From Anaerostipes sp. MSJ-23 (lineage in GTDB: Bacteria > Bacillota > Clostridia > Lachnospirales > Lachnospiraceae): 64,000 bases of DNA. The DNA is taken from NCBI RefSeq assembly GCF_018918155.1, contig NZ_JAHLPY010000001.1, positions 124,001 through 188,000 of the forward strand. The letters are read 5' to 3'. The position numbers were made by a program, and so were the translations under genes. Positions 50,801 to 59,688 of this stretch are shown here, in pieces. Every line of letters starts with the position of its first letter. Positions within the stretch are counted from its first letter, which is position 1. The notes beneath the pieces were generated by a model, which was given only the letters and a program-made list of their open reading frames with translations, did not search any database and was not told where the DNA came from.

Positions 50801-51901
50801 TTAGTCCCATTTTCTTAATACATCCAGCATTTCCTCATCAGTTACACTACGATCAATATAGGCTTCTCCAATTTTACGAAGAAGAATAAATTTAATTTGA
50901 TTTCCTTCCATCTTCTTATCGGATTTACTTGCCTTTATAATGTCTTGTGGACCAATTTCATCTAATGGCTTCCATAAATGAAATTCACCAAAAATTTGTT
51001 TGATTTCTTCCACTTCTTTTTCAGAAAGATTTCCCTTTTTCTGAGAAAGCATCGCTGCCAGCTGACATCCAATACCAACACATTCTCCGTGAAGCCACTG
51101 AAAATCTTTTAATTTTTCAATCGCATGGCCCAGTGTATGTCCAAAATTAAGCTGTGCACGCTCACCTTGTTCTTTAGGATCTCTTTCTACGACACCACCT
51201 TTAATCTGACAACTTTGGTAAATCATTTCTCTTAAAGTTTCATGATCTCTATCTTTAATTTTTTCTACATGAGCTCGGATCCATTCATAATAGTCTTTAT
51301 CTTTGATTAAACCATGTTTAATCACCTCACCCATACCAGAAAAATAATCTCTTTCTGTCAGAGTCTTCAAAGTCGATGTATTGATATAAACTAATTTTGG
51401 CTGATGGAAAGCACCAACCATATTTTTATACTGCATAAAATCTACACCAGTTTTTCCACCAATACTACTGTCTACCTGAGATAAAAGTGTTGTTGGAACT
51501 TGTACAAACTCAATTCCTCTTAAATAAGTTGCTGCAGCAAATCCTGTCATATCACCGACAACGCCGCCTCCAAGAGCAATCAAAAGATCCTTTCTATCAA
51601 AATGATTTTCAATTAAATGCTCATAAAGTCCCTCGATCGTTTTTAACTGTTTATGTTCTTCACCAGCTTCAAAACTAAAAGAAATCGTTTTTACTGCCTT
51701 TTCTGAAATTCTCTCATAGACTTCTCTTAGATAGATTGGTGCCACATGACTTTCTGTGACAATGCATACTTTTCGTTTTTCAAGATTTAAAAATTCCATC
51801 TCACGGATTAAATTTTCAAAAGAGTCCGTTAAATAAATATCATATGCCTTTTTTCCGTCTGTCTTAATTTCCATTCTGTTTTTTATTTTTATCTGGTCCA
51901 T
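50801..51901 (-). CDS. aroB: 3-dehydroquinate synthase
   Basis: The product has 366 residues. The NAD-binding block ALGGGVVGDMTGFAAATYLRG (in parts) is near 110-130, PTTLLSQVDSSIGGKTGVDF near 136-155, and the metal-binding LNFGHTLGHAIEKL near 253. It converts DAHP to dehydroquinate in the shikimate pathway. AGGAAG precedes the ATG at 51901, which overlaps the divIVA end by 38 bases; an internal Met10 without a ribosome site is less likely. It sits between divIVA and lspA, not with other aro genes. Confidence 0.95.
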   Translation of the reverse strand: MDQIKIKNRMEIKTDGKKAYDIYLTDSFENLIREMEFLNLEKRKVCIVTESHVAPIYLREVYERISEKAVKTISFSFEAGEEHKQLKTIEGLYEHLIENHFDRKDLLIALGGGVVGDMTGFAAATYLRGIEFVQVPTTLLSQVDSSIGGKTGVDFMQYKNMVGAFHQPKLVYINTSTLKTLTERDYFSGMGEVIKHGLIKDKDYYEWIRAHVEKIKDRDHETLREMIYQSCQIKGGVVERDPKEQGERAQLNFGHTLGHAIEKLKDFQWLHGECVGIGCQLAAMLSQKKGNLSEKEVEEIKQIFGEFHLWKPLDEIGPQDIIKASKSDKKMEGNQIKFILLRKIGEAYIDRSVTDEEMLDVLRKWD

Positions 51902-52478
51902 ACAGTTCTTCCTGTCCTTTTTTTTCTACTGCTTTTTTATGGTTTTCTTCGGATGGAATCTGAAATTCCAATTCATAAACCGGATTTCTAAGTACATCTA
52001 ATTGACTGTTAATAAATTCAAGCATTCTTGTCTTATAACTGCAATAATCGGATTCCAATTTACGGATCAATTGCTTATAACCATCAATTTCTGCTTTATG
52101 TTTGGCTTTTGTTGTAGCAAATTCTTTTTGCTCTTTCACCCACATTTTTTCTACTTCTTCTTTTGCATCATTGACTAATTTTTCTGCTTTTCTTGTGGCA
52201 TTTGTTTCCATATTTCTTGCTTCTTTATTTGCCACTCTTAAAGTCTCTTCAGAAGTTTTTTCTGCAAGAACTAAGGCTCTCTTTAAAGACCCTTCCATTT
52301 CTTTATAATGTGCTAAACTCTCCGTCATAGATGCAACTTGTTCTCTTAACTCATCGTTGGACTTATATAATGTCTCATAGTTTTTTGCCAAATCCTCCAG
52401 AAGCTCATCTACATCAACACTCTTATAACCAAAACCTTTTCTTAACTCTTTTCCCAATATTTCTACAGGTGTAATCAT
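51864..52478 (-). CDS. divIVA: DivIVA domain-containing cell-division protein
   Basis: The product has 204 residues. Residues 1-60 are the membrane-binding DivIVA head (ITPVEILGKELRKGFGYKSV, then DVDELLEDLAKNYE), and residues ~30-150 a long coiled coil. DivIVA marks negative membrane curvature at poles and septa and recruits Min or cell-wall proteins; minCDE are also in this window. GGAGGGG precedes the ATG. It is located after sepF and ylmH, the classic division cluster order. Confidence 0.93.
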   Translation of the reverse strand: MITPVEILGKELRKGFGYKSVDVDELLEDLAKNYETLYKSNDELREQVASMTESLAHYKEMEGSLKRALVLAEKTSEETLRVANKEARNMETNATRKAEKLVNDAKEEVEKMWVKEQKEFATTKAKHKAEIDGYKQLIRKLESDYCSYKTRMLEFINSQLDVLRNPVYELEFQIPSEENHKKAVEKKGQEELYGPDKNKKQNGN

Positions 52479-52488
52479 ATTTCCCCTC

Positions 52489-53244
52489 CTAACACAAAAT
52501 TTCTAATACAACGAACTGTCTTCCTTTTTTGGATTGTTTCCCCAAGGTTCCAACAAGAAATTTCCCATATCCACGTACTGATACTGCATCTCCTGTCTCA
52601 ACTTTATGATCGCCCCCAATCAGCAGTTTCCCATTCACAAAAACCTTCTGTCCTTTTAATAAAAGAACACTGTTTTTTCTCGATAATCCAAAAGCCAGAG
52701 AAATCACAGAATCCAGACGCATAGAAGACACAAATCCTTCTTTTTTCTGAAATTTTTGTGTAAACTTGACTTCTTCTGATAAGATTTTTGTTACCTGTAC
52801 CTGCGTATGACGAACTTTTACAAGCTCTTTTTCTAAAACCTCTGCAATGTGTTCAAAGCAGAAAACATATGCTGTTTTTTTATCAACAAGAATATCACCG
52901 ATCTGATGGCGCTCTATTCCAAGATGCATCAAAGCTCCCAGATAATCTCTGTGGGTCAGCAATTCTGCAAACTTATCAAAAACAGGTGAGATTCTTACAC
53001 AAACCAGTGGAATCTCACCCTTATAACCAAACATCTCTTCAGAACCAAAAATAACAATAGCTCTTGTAAAATATTCATGTCCACCTTCTAGATGTGAGTC
53101 CACAAATGTCAGATCTTTCTGCACTTCTTTATAAATACTTTGTTCATATTCATTCAGAAAATGAGTATATGTATAAATATTTTGTGTATATGCCTTCTGT
53201 GACAGCTCAAGCAGTCGTTTTTTTAATAATTCCTCCTCTTTCAT
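52489..53244 (-). CDS. YlmH-type S4-domain RNA-binding protein
   Basis: The product has 251 residues. The N-terminal ~170 residues are the YlmH ribosome-associated region (EEMFGYKGEIPLVCVRISPV, then LGALMHLGIERHQIGDI), and residues ~180-245 an S4 RNA-binding domain (SMRLDSVISLAFGLSRKN and LLIGGDHKVETGDAVSVRG). B. subtilis YlmH acts in ribosome quality control with RqcH. It lies 7 bases after sepF and is followed by divIVA, the conserved order ylmE-ylmF(sepF)-ylmH-divIVA. Confidence 0.93.
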   Translation of the reverse strand: MKEEELLKKRLLELSQKAYTQNIYTYTHFLNEYEQSIYKEVQKDLTFVDSHLEGGHEYFTRAIVIFGSEEMFGYKGEIPLVCVRISPVFDKFAELLTHRDYLGALMHLGIERHQIGDILVDKKTAYVFCFEHIAEVLEKELVKVRHTQVQVTKILSEEVKFTQKFQKKEGFVSSMRLDSVISLAFGLSRKNSVLLLKGQKVFVNGKLLIGGDHKVETGDAVSVRGYGKFLVGTLGKQSKKGRQFVVLEILC

Positions 53245-53250
53245 ATTAAA

Positions 53251-53799
53251 TTACTTTAACTGTGGAGAAATCGTATTACCATTCATAATTTCATTTTTCA
53301 AATCTCCACTTACCTCAATACTATCTGGTGCCGCAATAAAAATATTACTTGATACTGCCTGTAAAGATCCATTGATCGCATAAGTGGCACCACCAATAAA
53401 ATCAATACTTCTTTGTGCAATGGTAAGTTCTGCACCTTCTAAATTTATAACAACCGTTCTTCCTTCTTTTAGAAGGTCTGCAGCAGTCTGAGCCTCTGCA
53501 AAGTCCTGAGGTTTGATAACATAGACTTCCACACCTCTTCCATTCATTGAAACCACCTTACTGCTTCCTGTACTTGTAAATTTACGTTTCTTCGCCTCCC
53601 GGCTGGATTCAAAAGGCTGACTTAATACTGGTGCTGCTTCTTCATCTTCATCCTGTTCATCAGATTCTTTCTTCTTAAAACGAGAAAACAGACCATTTGC
53701 GTCTTTTCCTTCTTCTGCATCCTCATTATACTCTTCATCATACTCTTCATCTTCTGTAAGTTTCATGAAGTTCAATAATTTGTCAACAGTACCTTTCAT
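53251..53799 (-). CDS. sepF: Cell division protein SepF
   Basis: From the ATG at 53799 (GGAGG 7 bases upstream) the product has 182 residues; a longer frame to 53871 overlaps yggS and has no ribosome site. The N-terminal amphipathic helix (KGTVDKLLNFMKLTED) is the membrane anchor. Residues ~20-75 are an acidic linker, and residues ~95-175 the SepF core (VYVIKPQDFAEAQTAADLLK and GATYAINGSLQAVSSNIFI). SepF tethers FtsZ to the membrane. It is preceded by yggS and followed by ylmH. Confidence 0.94.
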   Translation of the reverse strand: MKGTVDKLLNFMKLTEDEEYDEEYNEDAEEGKDANGLFSRFKKKESDEQDEDEEAAPVLSQPFESSREAKKRKFTSTGSSKVVSMNGRGVEVYVIKPQDFAEAQTAADLLKEGRTVVINLEGAELTIAQRSIDFIGGATYAINGSLQAVSSNIFIAAPDSIEVSGDLKNEIMNGNTISPQLK

Positions 53800-53812
53800 T
53801 TCTTTTCCTCCA

Positions 53813-54508
53813 CTAAATACTATAATTCCTCTCACCGAAGATTCCCGTACCGACACGAACCATCGTAGCACCTTCTTCTACTGCTACTTCATAGTCGTTC
53901 GTCATTCCCATTGAGAGTATACTCATATCTACATTATCAAAGTTTTTGTTATTAATGTCAACAGATAATTGTTTCATCGCTTTAAAATACTTTCTGTTAT
54001 CTTCTGGATTATCTACAAAAGGTGCAATCTGCATCAGCCCTTTAATTTTTACATGCTCAAGCTTTGATACTTCTAAGATCATTTCTTCTACATCTTTCGG
54101 ATCCATACCAAATTTACTATCTTCATGCGCAAAATTTACTTGTAATAAAATTGGCACTTCTCTAATATTGCGTTTTGCTGCCTCCTTATCAATCTGTTTT
54201 GCCAAATGAACAGAATCGACTGAATGAATCAGAGCTACCTTATCCACAATATATTTTACTTTATTCGTCTGTAAATGTCCGATCAAATGCCAACGTACTG
54301 GCCAACTAATTCTTTCATATTTATCTTTCAGTTCTTGAACCTTGTTTTCTCCAAAATCCATAACTTTATTTTTTCGCAATTCTTCAATCATTTCTAGAGG
54401 CTTTGTTTTACTAACTGCAATAATCGTAACCTCTCTTGGATCACGACCTACCTTTTTACATGCATTTTCTACATTTTTCTTTACATTCAAATATTGATCG
54501 ATTAACAT
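53813..54508 (-). CDS. YggS-family pyridoxal-phosphate homeostasis protein
   Basis: From the ATG at 54508 the product has 231 residues (GGAAAGG upstream; a GTG at 54517 is an alternative). The PLP-binding lysine is in VTIIAVSKTKPLEMIEELR near 26-44, followed by FGENKVQELKDKY near 51, WHLIGHLQTNKVKYI near 69 and LSMGMTNDYEVAVEEG near 195. YggS proteins bind PLP and keep its free level low; in Firmicutes the gene (ylmE) is a standard member of the sepF cluster. It ends 13 bases before sepF's ATG. Confidence 0.93.
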   Translation of the reverse strand: MLIDQYLNVKKNVENACKKVGRDPREVTIIAVSKTKPLEMIEELRKNKVMDFGENKVQELKDKYERISWPVRWHLIGHLQTNKVKYIVDKVALIHSVDSVHLAKQIDKEAAKRNIREVPILLQVNFAHEDSKFGMDPKDVEEMILEVSKLEHVKIKGLMQIAPFVDNPEDNRKYFKAMKQLSVDINNKNFDNVDMSILSMGMTNDYEVAVEEGATMVRVGTGIFGERNYSI

Positions 54509-54537
54509 ATGTCCCACTTTCCTTTCCTATCTGCAGA

Positions 54538-55908
54538 TTAATAAATAACCTGATTTTCTTTGATCGCACTGCTATCCAATACAATAAAATCATACAGATT
54601 GATTCCATCCTTTGTATCATCTCTAATAATTGTATAATCATCTTTTTTAGCAATCGGTTCAATCAGACGAAATTGTGTATATCCATGATTGGTATAAAAT
54701 ACACCTTCCAGAGATTCCGTTTTCTCCATTAAATAGGTAGCACCTGACTTCATAGATTGCAAAACAACTTTTTGTCCAACTTCTTCCGGATCCAGATAAC
54801 AATATTCTTTTGTTTGTTTACAAATTTTATAATTTTTCTTTTCAATGGTTACATTTCCATCACTATCGATTTTTCTCACCCGGAATTCATTTTCTCCATT
54901 TTCTTGCTTACATAGATACTCAACCGGAACACGGTAAAATTTCTTCTTTGTAATTGCAGAATTTGGAATTTTTAATCCCCGATAAGAGGTCAGGCTAACA
55001 TCAAGATCCAAATATCGTTCATCGATATAACGGATCATATAATCATTTAGTGAAAGATAACCAAGATAATCATCTCCTTTTTTCTCTACATTCAAAGATG
55101 CCTGTGTTTTTTGCTGATCGGACATAAATTTTATATAAACCTTTTCATTTCCACGAAGCAGATCATACTGTTCTTTCTTAAGCGGAATAACAATTGTCCA
55201 CTTCTCACCTTTTGCAATTCGACAGACAACTGCATTTTTCTTTACTTTATCGGAAGAATTATATTTTACCATATGATACTGCTCCTGATCAAAATCGGCA
55301 GAAGTAATATCTTTCTTTCCTTTTTTATCAAAATTGTCGGAATAAAAAGTAATTACACCGCTTTGCGGACTTTTTTCAATATAAAAAGAATCCTGTCCAA
55401 GTTTTTTACGCATCTGATCAATGACATTTTTTTTGGCATTTTCATTTAAACTTAACACCACATTTTTCAAGTCATATTTCAAATCGTATACTTTAGAAAA
55501 TTTTGTATCACTGTAATCAGCTTGATAGTCTTTTATTTTTTGTTGAATTCCAGCGTCATCCGCCGCTCTTTTCTCGCTTTTCTTCTTTTGAGCTTGTTTC
55601 ACAAGCGCTTCTTGTACTTTCCCATTTTTATCTAAAACAAAAAGAGTTCCTGATTTCTTTATTCTTTTGCCTTCTTCTACATAATATGTGATATAGCCAC
55701 TTTCTTTTGCCTTTAATAACTTTTCATCTCTCAATGCAATTCCGGTAAATGAAAATGTATTATTAATCCTATCTTCTGTCACTTTGTAAACACTTAATTT
55801 CTTTTTTCCAAGAAATGTAATAACATTGATGATTACATAAATCAAGAGCACCAGAAAGATGATCATTCCGATGTTCCACCGGATTTTTTCCTTCTTTTTT
55901 CTCCGCAT
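54538..55908 (-). CDS. Membrane-anchored HlyD/RND-adaptor-like protein of the sepF cluster
   Basis: The product has 456 residues. Residues ~1-12 are basic, residues ~13-33 a single transmembrane helix (IGMIIFLVLLIYVIINVITF), and the rest is outside. Residues ~40-85 contain a lipoyl/HlyD-like strand pattern (FSFTGIALRDEKLLKAKESG, then GYITYYVEEGKRIKKSGTLF). The remainder is beta-rich with a helical hairpin near 90-180. Similar proteins sit in sepF operons of Clostridia, but I know no assigned function. GGAGGATTAG precedes the ATG. It directly follows the radical SAM gene and ends ~30 bases before yggS. Confidence 0.8.
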   Translation of the reverse strand: MRRKKKEKIRWNIGMIIFLVLLIYVIINVITFLGKKKLSVYKVTEDRINNTFSFTGIALRDEKLLKAKESGYITYYVEEGKRIKKSGTLFVLDKNGKVQEALVKQAQKKKSEKRAADDAGIQQKIKDYQADYSDTKFSKVYDLKYDLKNVVLSLNENAKKNVIDQMRKKLGQDSFYIEKSPQSGVITFYSDNFDKKGKKDITSADFDQEQYHMVKYNSSDKVKKNAVVCRIAKGEKWTIVIPLKKEQYDLLRGNEKVYIKFMSDQQKTQASLNVEKKGDDYLGYLSLNDYMIRYIDERYLDLDVSLTSYRGLKIPNSAITKKKFYRVPVEYLCKQENGENEFRVRKIDSDGNVTIEKKNYKICKQTKEYCYLDPEEVGQKVVLQSMKSGATYLMEKTESLEGVFYTNHGYTQFRLIEPIAKKDDYTIIRDDTKDGINLYDFIVLDSSAIKENQVIY

Positions 55909-56853
55909 CTATCTAATCCTCCATCGATGTAATGCTGCTCCATTAAGATAATCACATTTACATCCCTGCTGATAACCATTTCCCTCCATTTTTTCTTCAA
56001 ACAAATCTCTAAGCTTCCACCAGCTAACTCCCCAATTTGAAAAACTTGCATCTTCTTTTGGTACACGGCTAAATAATCTTTCAATGACCATATCTTTTCT
56101 TACATAACAAACAAATGTTACCAGACGTTTTATATATTCTTCTTTTGAACATAGCGTTATTTTACCATGTTCATATTCTTCATACAACCTGGATCCTTTT
56201 GGAATATATAGAGAATGTAGCTTCACAATCTGAACTGGAAGCGCCGACAAAATTTTTGCTGTTTCTATACAATCCTCCAGATCATCACCTGGAAGGTTCA
56301 AAATAATATGCGTGCAGATTTCAAAACCATATGGTGCTGTCATAAGAACTGCATTTATGTACTCTGCTAGTGTATGCCCTCTCCCAATGTTCTTTAACGT
56401 ATGATAATTCACTGTTTGAAGCCCATATTCTAAAGTGATTTTGAGATGATAAGCATCTGCAATCTTTTTTATAGCCTCCAAATAATCCTCTGTAATACAA
56501 TCTGGTCTTGTTGAAATGGAAATTCCTACGATATCTTCCGTTTGTGCAGCTTCCAAAAGATACGAATGAAATTGCTCCAGTGGAAGAAATGTATTCGTAT
56601 AATTCTGAAAATATGCGATAAATTTTTTTGCATGGTACTTCTTTTTAATTTTTTCTTTTGTCTTTTCCAGTTGTTCTCTTACAGGTATCTGCGCATCCAT
56701 TGCCTCAAATCCAGTACCTGCACCACCACAAAAACTACATCCATCACCATCCATACGATTTGGACATGTCACTGGAAGATTTACCGGAAGTTTATAGACT
56801 TTTTCTCCATAAATCTCCTTTAAATGACTGCTGTATGTACGATATCGTTCCAT
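55909..56853 (-). CDS. TIGR01212-family radical SAM protein (YhcC-like)
   Basis: The product has 314 residues. The cluster-binding region is LPVTCPNRMDGDGCSFCGGA near 26-45, where the spaced cysteines match the TIGR01212 pattern CPN..G.GC.FC, and ISTRPDCITEDYLEAI near 132 is the SAM/partner motif region. Other conserved blocks are LEYGLQTVNYHTLKNIGRGH near 158 and HIILNLPGDDLEDC near 198. Radical SAM chemistry is certain by family; the substrate is not known. GGGGAGAG precedes the ATG at 56853. It heads the long operon to proC. Confidence 0.9.
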   Translation of the reverse strand: MERYRTYSSHLKEIYGEKVYKLPVNLPVTCPNRMDGDGCSFCGGAGTGFEAMDAQIPVREQLEKTKEKIKKKYHAKKFIAYFQNYTNTFLPLEQFHSYLLEAAQTEDIVGISISTRPDCITEDYLEAIKKIADAYHLKITLEYGLQTVNYHTLKNIGRGHTLAEYINAVLMTAPYGFEICTHIILNLPGDDLEDCIETAKILSALPVQIVKLHSLYIPKGSRLYEEYEHGKITLCSKEEYIKRLVTFVCYVRKDMVIERLFSRVPKEDASFSNWGVSWWKLRDLFEEKMEGNGYQQGCKCDYLNGAALHRWRIR

Positions 56854-56871
56854 CTTTCTCTCCCCGTTGTA

Positions 56872-57840
56872 CTATTTTTTGTTTTCGTTTGTCAACATAT
56901 CTGTCATCGAATTATATAAAGCAGGTTTTCCCTGAGCTTTTAACATAACAGAGATAAATTCTTCTCCATTTTTATTTTTTGTAAGAATAATAAGGCAAGA
57001 CCCTGCCTGTGTTGTTGTTCCTGTTTTTCCACCAATCATAAAAACCTGATGTGGCAAATTGAAATCTCCTGTAAGATATTCATTTGTTGCTGCCATATCA
57101 TAGGTCTTCATTTTTCCTTTTGCATCTTTATATTCAATATAACTATTAGCTTTTCCTGCAATATTGAAATATTCATTATGTTTTGTAAGCTCTTTAAAAA
57201 TTAAATAAAGATCATAAGCTGTTGTGTAATGATTGTTCAAATGGAGTCCATTTGGATTCGCAAAATGCGTATGTGTAGCTCCAAGTTCTTTTGCTCTTTC
57301 ATTCATCATGGAAACAAAATTTTTCACAGAACCACCAACGGCCTCTGCTAATGCTACCGCTGCATCATTGGCAGACATAATAATTAATCCATTTAAAAGA
57401 GATTCTACTGTAATCTTATCTCCTTTTTTCAAATGCAGTGCTACCGCTGCTGAGTCTTTAAAAGTAATATCATGTTTAATTGTTACAACATCATTTAATT
57501 TCAAGTGTTCCAATGTAAGAAGTGCTGTCATTGTTTTTGTTGTACTTGCAGGATAAGCTTTATCAAAAACATGCTGACTTACCAATACTTTATTTGTCGT
57601 ATTATTTACAAGAAGCGCCTCTTTTACATTATTATATATTATATGATCTGCTTCCTTTTTAGAAACGACACCAACCTGAGAAGCCTTGGACTTCCATCGA
57701 TCAGATATTGTCTTTTCTTTTATTTGATATTCCGCTTTTTTATAATGTGCTTCATAAGTTGTATCAAGATTTAAAAGCTGGCATCCTGGAAGTACTGCCA
57801 GCATCATTGACATACAAATACAGATGATTTTTTTCTTCAT
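56872..57840 (-). CDS. D-alanyl-D-alanine carboxypeptidase (S11 family), lipoprotein
   Basis: The product has 322 residues. A lipoprotein signal (MLAVLPGC) puts the lipidated Cys at 20. The penicillin-binding motifs of S11 peptidases are all present: SxxK in YPASTTKTMTAL near 96, SxN in MSANDAAVALAEAVGG near 155, and KTG in IGGKTGTTTQAGSC near 270. The Pro/His-rich C-terminal stabilising domain of many PBP5-type enzymes is missing, so this is the short form. It trims the terminal D-Ala of peptidoglycan stem peptides. It follows mgsA beyond a terminator. Confidence 0.93.
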   Translation of the reverse strand: MKKKIICICMSMMLAVLPGCQLLNLDTTYEAHYKKAEYQIKEKTISDRWKSKASQVGVVSKKEADHIIYNNVKEALLVNNTTNKVLVSQHVFDKAYPASTTKTMTALLTLEHLKLNDVVTIKHDITFKDSAAVALHLKKGDKITVESLLNGLIIMSANDAAVALAEAVGGSVKNFVSMMNERAKELGATHTHFANPNGLHLNNHYTTAYDLYLIFKELTKHNEYFNIAGKANSYIEYKDAKGKMKTYDMAATNEYLTGDFNLPHQVFMIGGKTGTTTQAGSCLIILTKNKNGEEFISVMLKAQGKPALYNSMTDMLTNENKK

Positions 57841-57855
57841 TTTATATTCTTTCTG

Positions 57856-57882
57856 TAAAAAAAGACCGTCATCTGACAGTCT
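57856..57882 (-). terminator. Terminator overlapping the mgsA stop codon
   Basis: AGACTGTCA and TGACGGTCT pair (one mismatch) at 57882-57863 on the minus strand, followed by TTTTTTT. It ends the PBP2-to-mgsA operon; the carboxypeptidase gene downstream must depend on read-through or a promoter within this short gap. Confidence 0.85.
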
Positions 57883-58273
57883 ATTTATACATATTCCTCC
57901 AATCTAAATCGCCTCTGTCAAGTGCAAGAATCAATACCTCTGCTGTCGGCAGGTTTGTTGCGCATGGAATATTATATTTATCACAAAGGCTTAAAATGTT
58001 ATAAAAATCAGGAGTGCGTTTCTGATTTGACGGATCCTGAAGAAAGATGAGCATATCAATCTCATTGTTTGAGATCTTTGATCCCATCTGTTGCATCCCA
58101 CCAAAATGTCCAATCAAAAGTTTATGAATTTTCAGATTGGTCACTTCTTCAATCACTCTGCCAGTTGTGTTGGTAGCATAAATATCATGTTTTCTCAAAA
58201 TATCCTGATACGCAATGCAAAGGTTTTGCATCAGATTTTTTTTGCCATCGTGGGCAACTAATCCTATATTCAT
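57881..58273 (-). CDS. mgsA: Methylglyoxal synthase
   Basis: The product has 130 residues, standard for MgsA. Active-site regions are NIGLVAHDGKKNLM near 2-15 (His/Asp), LLIGHFGGMQQMGSKI near 50-65, LIFLQDPSNQKRTPDFY near 74-90 and ATNLPTAEVLILAL near 107-120. It converts dihydroxyacetone phosphate to methylglyoxal, an overflow valve for glycolysis when phosphate is low. AGGAGGTG precedes the ATG. It follows rodA, a conserved arrangement in Clostridia. Confidence 0.96.
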   Translation of the reverse strand: MNIGLVAHDGKKNLMQNLCIAYQDILRKHDIYATNTTGRVIEEVTNLKIHKLLIGHFGGMQQMGSKISNNEIDMLIFLQDPSNQKRTPDFYNILSLCDKYNIPCATNLPTAEVLILALDRGDLDWRNMYK

Positions 58274-58284
58274 AGAAACACCTC

Positions 58285-59400
58285 CTAATATCTTTTTCCT
58301 TGCAGATTAATATTTAATAACAATCCTATTCCTATCGATGCCGATAGCACCGAACTTAATCCATAACTAATGAATGGAAGAGGAAGTCCTGTATTTGGTG
58401 TAGTTCCTGTCGCAACACCAATATTGATAAAAGACTGGAATCCCATATAAGCAGCAATTCCTGTCGCAACATAAGTTCCAAGCAAGCTATCTGCTTTTCT
58501 CGCTACTTGAATACACTGAACTACTAAAAGCATTAATACCGCCATTACAACAACACATCCAACAAATCCAAATTCTTCCCCAACAACCGAGAAAATAAAG
58601 TCTGTCTGTCTCTCTGACACCAGGTTTACATCACTGGCTGATACATTCGAAATAGTATTGCTTCCAAATCCTTTTCCAAACAATCCTCCAGATCCAATTG
58701 CCATTACAGAATTATTTGTCTGCAACGCAGTAGAATCTGCATAATTTTCTGGGTGCAGAAATGTCATAATTCTAGCAACCTGATGTGGTTTTAAGAGAAT
58801 CTGTCCTGGGGTTTGTACATACCATAAAAAGATAACCATCAACGGAATTCCAATGATTAATACACGAACAATCAATTTGGAATCAAGTCCCGCTACAAAC
58901 ATCATCGCAATGACAATAAAGCAAATGTCAAGTGTTGTAGAAAGATTAGGCTGTTGCAGGATCATATAAAGTGGCGGCGCACAGCAAATAGCCAATTTCC
59001 CAAGTGTTTTTGGCTCATTTAAATCATTTTCATGTTTTACAAGGAACACAGCTATTACAATAATCATAATAATTTTTGTAAGTTCTGATGGCTGAAATGT
59101 TCCAAGCGGTCCAAGAGAAAACCATCTTTTTGCATTATTTACATCTTTTCCAAATAATTTTACACCAATCAATAAAATCATATTTAAGATGTATAATGGA
59201 ACCGCATTTTGTGTAAAAATACGAAAATCAATAACAGAGACAATGGCCATGACACAAAAGCCCATAACCAAGCCCATTCCCTGTTTTACAACAAACGATG
59301 GATTTGCACTGTGAATAAATACAAGTCCCATCATACTAAGCACCAGTACATTTAATATTAACTTGAAATTATAATTTTTCAGTCGGTAATTTCGTAACAT
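58285..59400 (-). CDS. rodA: Rod shape-determining protein RodA (SEDS glycosyltransferase)
   Basis: The product has 371 residues and about ten transmembrane helices. The SEDS motifs include GPLGTFQPSELTKIIMIIVI near 97-116 and the catalytic Asp region SERQTDFIFSVVGEEFGFVG near 260-279, then GLPLPFISYGLSSVLSA near 340. RodA polymerises lipid II into glycan strands with PBP2, which is encoded at the start of this same operon. GGAG precedes the ATG. FtsW/SpoVE are close relatives, but the PBP2 linkage favours RodA. Confidence 0.92.
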   Translation of the reverse strand: MLRNYRLKNYNFKLILNVLVLSMMGLVFIHSANPSFVVKQGMGLVMGFCVMAIVSVIDFRIFTQNAVPLYILNMILLIGVKLFGKDVNNAKRWFSLGPLGTFQPSELTKIIMIIVIAVFLVKHENDLNEPKTLGKLAICCAPPLYMILQQPNLSTTLDICFIVIAMMFVAGLDSKLIVRVLIIGIPLMVIFLWYVQTPGQILLKPHQVARIMTFLHPENYADSTALQTNNSVMAIGSGGLFGKGFGSNTISNVSASDVNLVSERQTDFIFSVVGEEFGFVGCVVVMAVLMLLVVQCIQVARKADSLLGTYVATGIAAYMGFQSFINIGVATGTTPNTGLPLPFISYGLSSVLSASIGIGLLLNINLQGKRY

Positions 59401-59413
59401 TTTTTACTCCATG

Positions 59414-59674
59414 TTATTTCTTCAGTTCACGAATCGGAATATTGGCATATAATGCTGGACCTTCCGATTCATCATGATTTTGTGTAATCTGAATATCTAA
59501 TCCATCAGAGTCAATTTCCATATATTTGGAAATTACTTTGATAATATCATTTTTAATCAGTTCCATTGTCTCTGGCGAACAATTCGATCGATCTGAAACT
59601 AATAAAAGCTTTAAACGATCCTTAGCTACCTCTCCAGAACTTTTCTTTTTAAAAAAGCCGTCAAAAACTCCCAT
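59414..59674 (-). CDS. minE: Cell division topological specificity factor MinE
   Basis: The product has 86 residues. The N-terminal MinD-interacting and membrane helix (GVFDGFFKKKSSGEVAKDRL) is followed by LLLVSDRSNCSPETMELIK near 27-45 and the C-terminal topological domain IQITQNHDESEGPALYANIP near 61-80. MinE stimulates MinD ATPase and confines MinC action to the poles. GGGAGGC precedes the ATG. It follows minD by 14 bases. Confidence 0.95.
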   Translation of the reverse strand: MGVFDGFFKKKSSGEVAKDRLKLLLVSDRSNCSPETMELIKNDIIKVISKYMEIDSDGLDIQITQNHDESEGPALYANIPIRELKK

Positions 59675-59688
59675 AAACTTCTGCCTCC

